Source: Bacteroidota bacterium (lineage in GTDB: Bacteria > Bacteroidota > Bacteroidia > Bacteroidales > Prolixibacteraceae). Taken from it: DNA of 12,943 bases. The notes under the pieces were generated by a model that did no database searches, was not told the DNA's origin, and saw only the letters and a program-made list of their open reading frames with translations. Below are positions 11,595 to 12,943 of the stretch, piece by piece. The stretch is taken from the NCBI GenBank assembly GCA_023488865.1, contig JAMDDG010000080.1:1-12943 (forward strand), written 5' to 3'. Each line of letters begins with the position of its first letter. Positions within the stretch are counted from its first letter, which is position 1. Both the position numbers and the translations under genes were made by a program.

Positions 11595-12943
11595 ATGCAA
11601 AAGAAAATTTATCTCGACGAATCGGAAATGCCGAAACAATGGTACAACCTGGCTGCCGATATTAAAATGTTGCCCCCACTTGGCCCCAACGGCAAACCCA
11701 TCTCTCCTGAAATGCTCGCACCTGTCTTCCCCATGAACCTGATCGAACAAGAGGTGAGTACTGAACGCTGGATCAACATTCCGGAAGAAGTACAGGAAAT
11801 GTTGAAAATATGGCGGCCAAGTCCGCTAATCCGGGCTTTTGAACTGGAAAAGGCGTTGGGCACACCGGCAAAGATTTTCTACAAAAACGAAAGTGTCTCG
11901 CCTGCAGGAAGCCACAAACCCAATACTGCCGTCCCACAGGCATGGTATAACAAACAATTTGGTATCAAACGGATCACCACGGAAACCGGCGCCGGACAAT
12001 GGGGCAGCGCACTCTCTTTTGCCTGTGCCTTAATTGGCGGCATCGAGTGCAAAGTATTTATGGTAAAGGTAAGTTACGAACAAAAACCTTTCCGTCAGGT
12101 ATTGATGAACACCTGGGGAGGAACATGTGTCTCCAGTCCAAGCACAGAAACGGCCGCAGGTCGTGCGGTCCTGGCACAATTCCCGGATACACCCGGAAGC
12201 TTGGGCATTGCAATTTCCGAAGCCATCGAAGCGGCCGTGACCGACCCTACCGGGAAAACCAGGTACGGACTGGGTTCCGTTCTCAACCACGTGATGCTGC
12301 ACCAAACAATCATCGGGTTGGAAGCAAAGAAACAGTTAGCCAAAGTTGGCATCAAAAAACCGGACATCGTGATTGCCTGCTGTGGAGGCGGGAGTAATTT
12401 TGCAGGACTTGCCTTCCCATTTATACAGGACAAAATCAATGGGGCAGACATTGAAATCATCGGTGCAGAGCCCTACTCCTGCCCGACTTTGACAAAAGGT
12501 ACTTTCATGTACGACCACGGCGACATCGCCAAAATGACCCCCTTATTGCCAATGTACAGTTTGGGACACAACTTTATCCCAGCCCCGATTCATGCGGGCG
12601 GATTGCGTTACCACGGGATGTCGCCACTCGTCAGCGCGGCGGTAAAAGAGGGCTATGTCACACCAATCGCCATTCATCAATCTGAATGTTTTGAAGCAGG
12701 ATTGTTGTTTGCCAAAACAGAAGGGATTGTACCGGCGCCTGAAAGCAACCATGCCATCGCTGCAACTATCCGCGAAGCGAAGAAAGCCACAGCCGAAGGA
12801 AAAGAAAAAACAATCATTTTCAATCTCTCCGGTCACGGGATGATGGATCTTTTGGGTTATGAGAAGTACATGAAGGGACAACTTTCAGATTACGAACTCT
12901 CCGATAAAGAAATAAGTGAAAACCTGCATCAGATGGACGGTTA
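11595..12943 (+). CDS. trpB: TrpB2-type tryptophan synthase beta chain, cut at the window end
   Basis: A PLP enzyme that joins indole and L-serine to give L-tryptophan. From the ATG at 11595, 449 codons are open to the window end; the last two bases are TA, so the gene either stops there or continues by little, since TrpB2 proteins are about this long. The TrpB2 (TrpB-like) subgroup is shown by the long N-terminal extension and by ESVSPAGSHKPNTAV with the PLP lysine at 108; TETGAGQWG (129-137), the phosphate loop CGGGSN (263-268) and the end motif SGHGMMD (412-418) are further PLP-enzyme landmarks. TrpB2 proteins often work without TrpA. No other trp gene is in the window. The start is preceded by an A-rich, SD-free stretch. 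The trp leader and attenuator control it. Confidence 0.95.
   Translation, partial: MQKKIYLDESEMPKQWYNLAADIKMLPPLGPNGKPISPEMLAPVFPMNLIEQEVSTERWINIPEEVQEMLKIWRPSPLIRAFELEKALGTPAKIFYKNESVSPAGSHKPNTAVPQAWYNKQFGIKRITTETGAGQWGSALSFACALIGGIECKVFMVKVSYEQKPFRQVLMNTWGGTCVSSPSTETAAGRAVLAQFPDTPGSLGIAISEAIEAAVTDPTGKTRYGLGSVLNHVMLHQTIIGLEAKKQLAKVGIKKPDIVIACCGGGSNFAGLAFPFIQDKINGADIEIIGAEPYSCPTLTKGTFMYDHGDIAKMTPLLPMYSLGHNFIPAPIHAGGLRYHGMSPLVSAAVKEGYVTPIAIHQSECFEAGLLFAKTEGIVPAPESNHAIAATIREAKKATAEGKEKTIIFNLSGHGMMDLLGYEKYMKGQLSDYELSDKEISENLHQMDG

Overview
The window looks like chromosomal DNA of a member of the Bacteroidota, probably an anaerobe or facultative anaerobe. The phylum call rests on promoter grammar: three sites carry the Bacteroidota -7 box TAnnTTTG, and two of these also have a TTTG -33 box at 18-19 bases. 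Starts are A-rich and lack strong Shine-Dalgarno sites, and the protein families fit. The lineage within the phylum cannot be fixed from the sequence.

Layout. (1) 1-3410: a tight + strand [NiFe]-hydrogenase maturation operon, hypC (3' end only), hypD, hypE, hypA, hypB, closed by a hairpin terminator. HypC/D/E build and attach the Fe(CN)2CO moiety and HypA/B deliver nickel. hypF and the hydrogenase itself are not in the window. (2) 3434-5224: fucI (L-fucose isomerase) on the - strand, clearly more GC-rich than the hyp genes. (3) 5225-5542: a non-coding divergent region with a back-to-back degenerate repeat and a separate hairpin. (4) 5543-9229: an overlapping + strand set: an HlyD-type adaptor, a C39-peptidase ABC exporter of the double-glycine class, and a small HTH protein. 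No ordinary precursor peptide gene is visible. The HTH protein has a GG-leader-like stretch near its C-terminus. (5) 9175-9650: a GxxExxY (PD-(D/E)XK-like) gene tightly enclosed by 30-base inverted repeats (24/30 matching) made of CCTTCGTG-like units. The left repeat encodes the last part of the HTH protein, so this looks like a one-gene cassette inserted beside or into the exporter locus. (6) 9663-11304: a - strand MarR regulator divergent from a thioredoxin, followed by an OsmC-family protein. Two copies of TTGCTAATAGCA lie between the divergent genes and are the likely MarR operators. This is a probable thiol/peroxide-stress unit. (7) 11379-12943: a promoter, a 21-residue leader peptide with a W-L-W run, mutually exclusive RNA stems and an intrinsic terminator, then a TrpB2-type tryptophan synthase beta chain that runs off the window at or one codon before its end. 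This is a textbook-like tryptophan attenuator in front of trpB2.

The most interesting parts are the GxxExxY inverted-repeat cassette with its related copy upstream of fucI, the chimeric HTH/GG-motif protein next to a C39 exporter, the trpB2 attenuator, and the paired palindromes between marR and thioredoxin.
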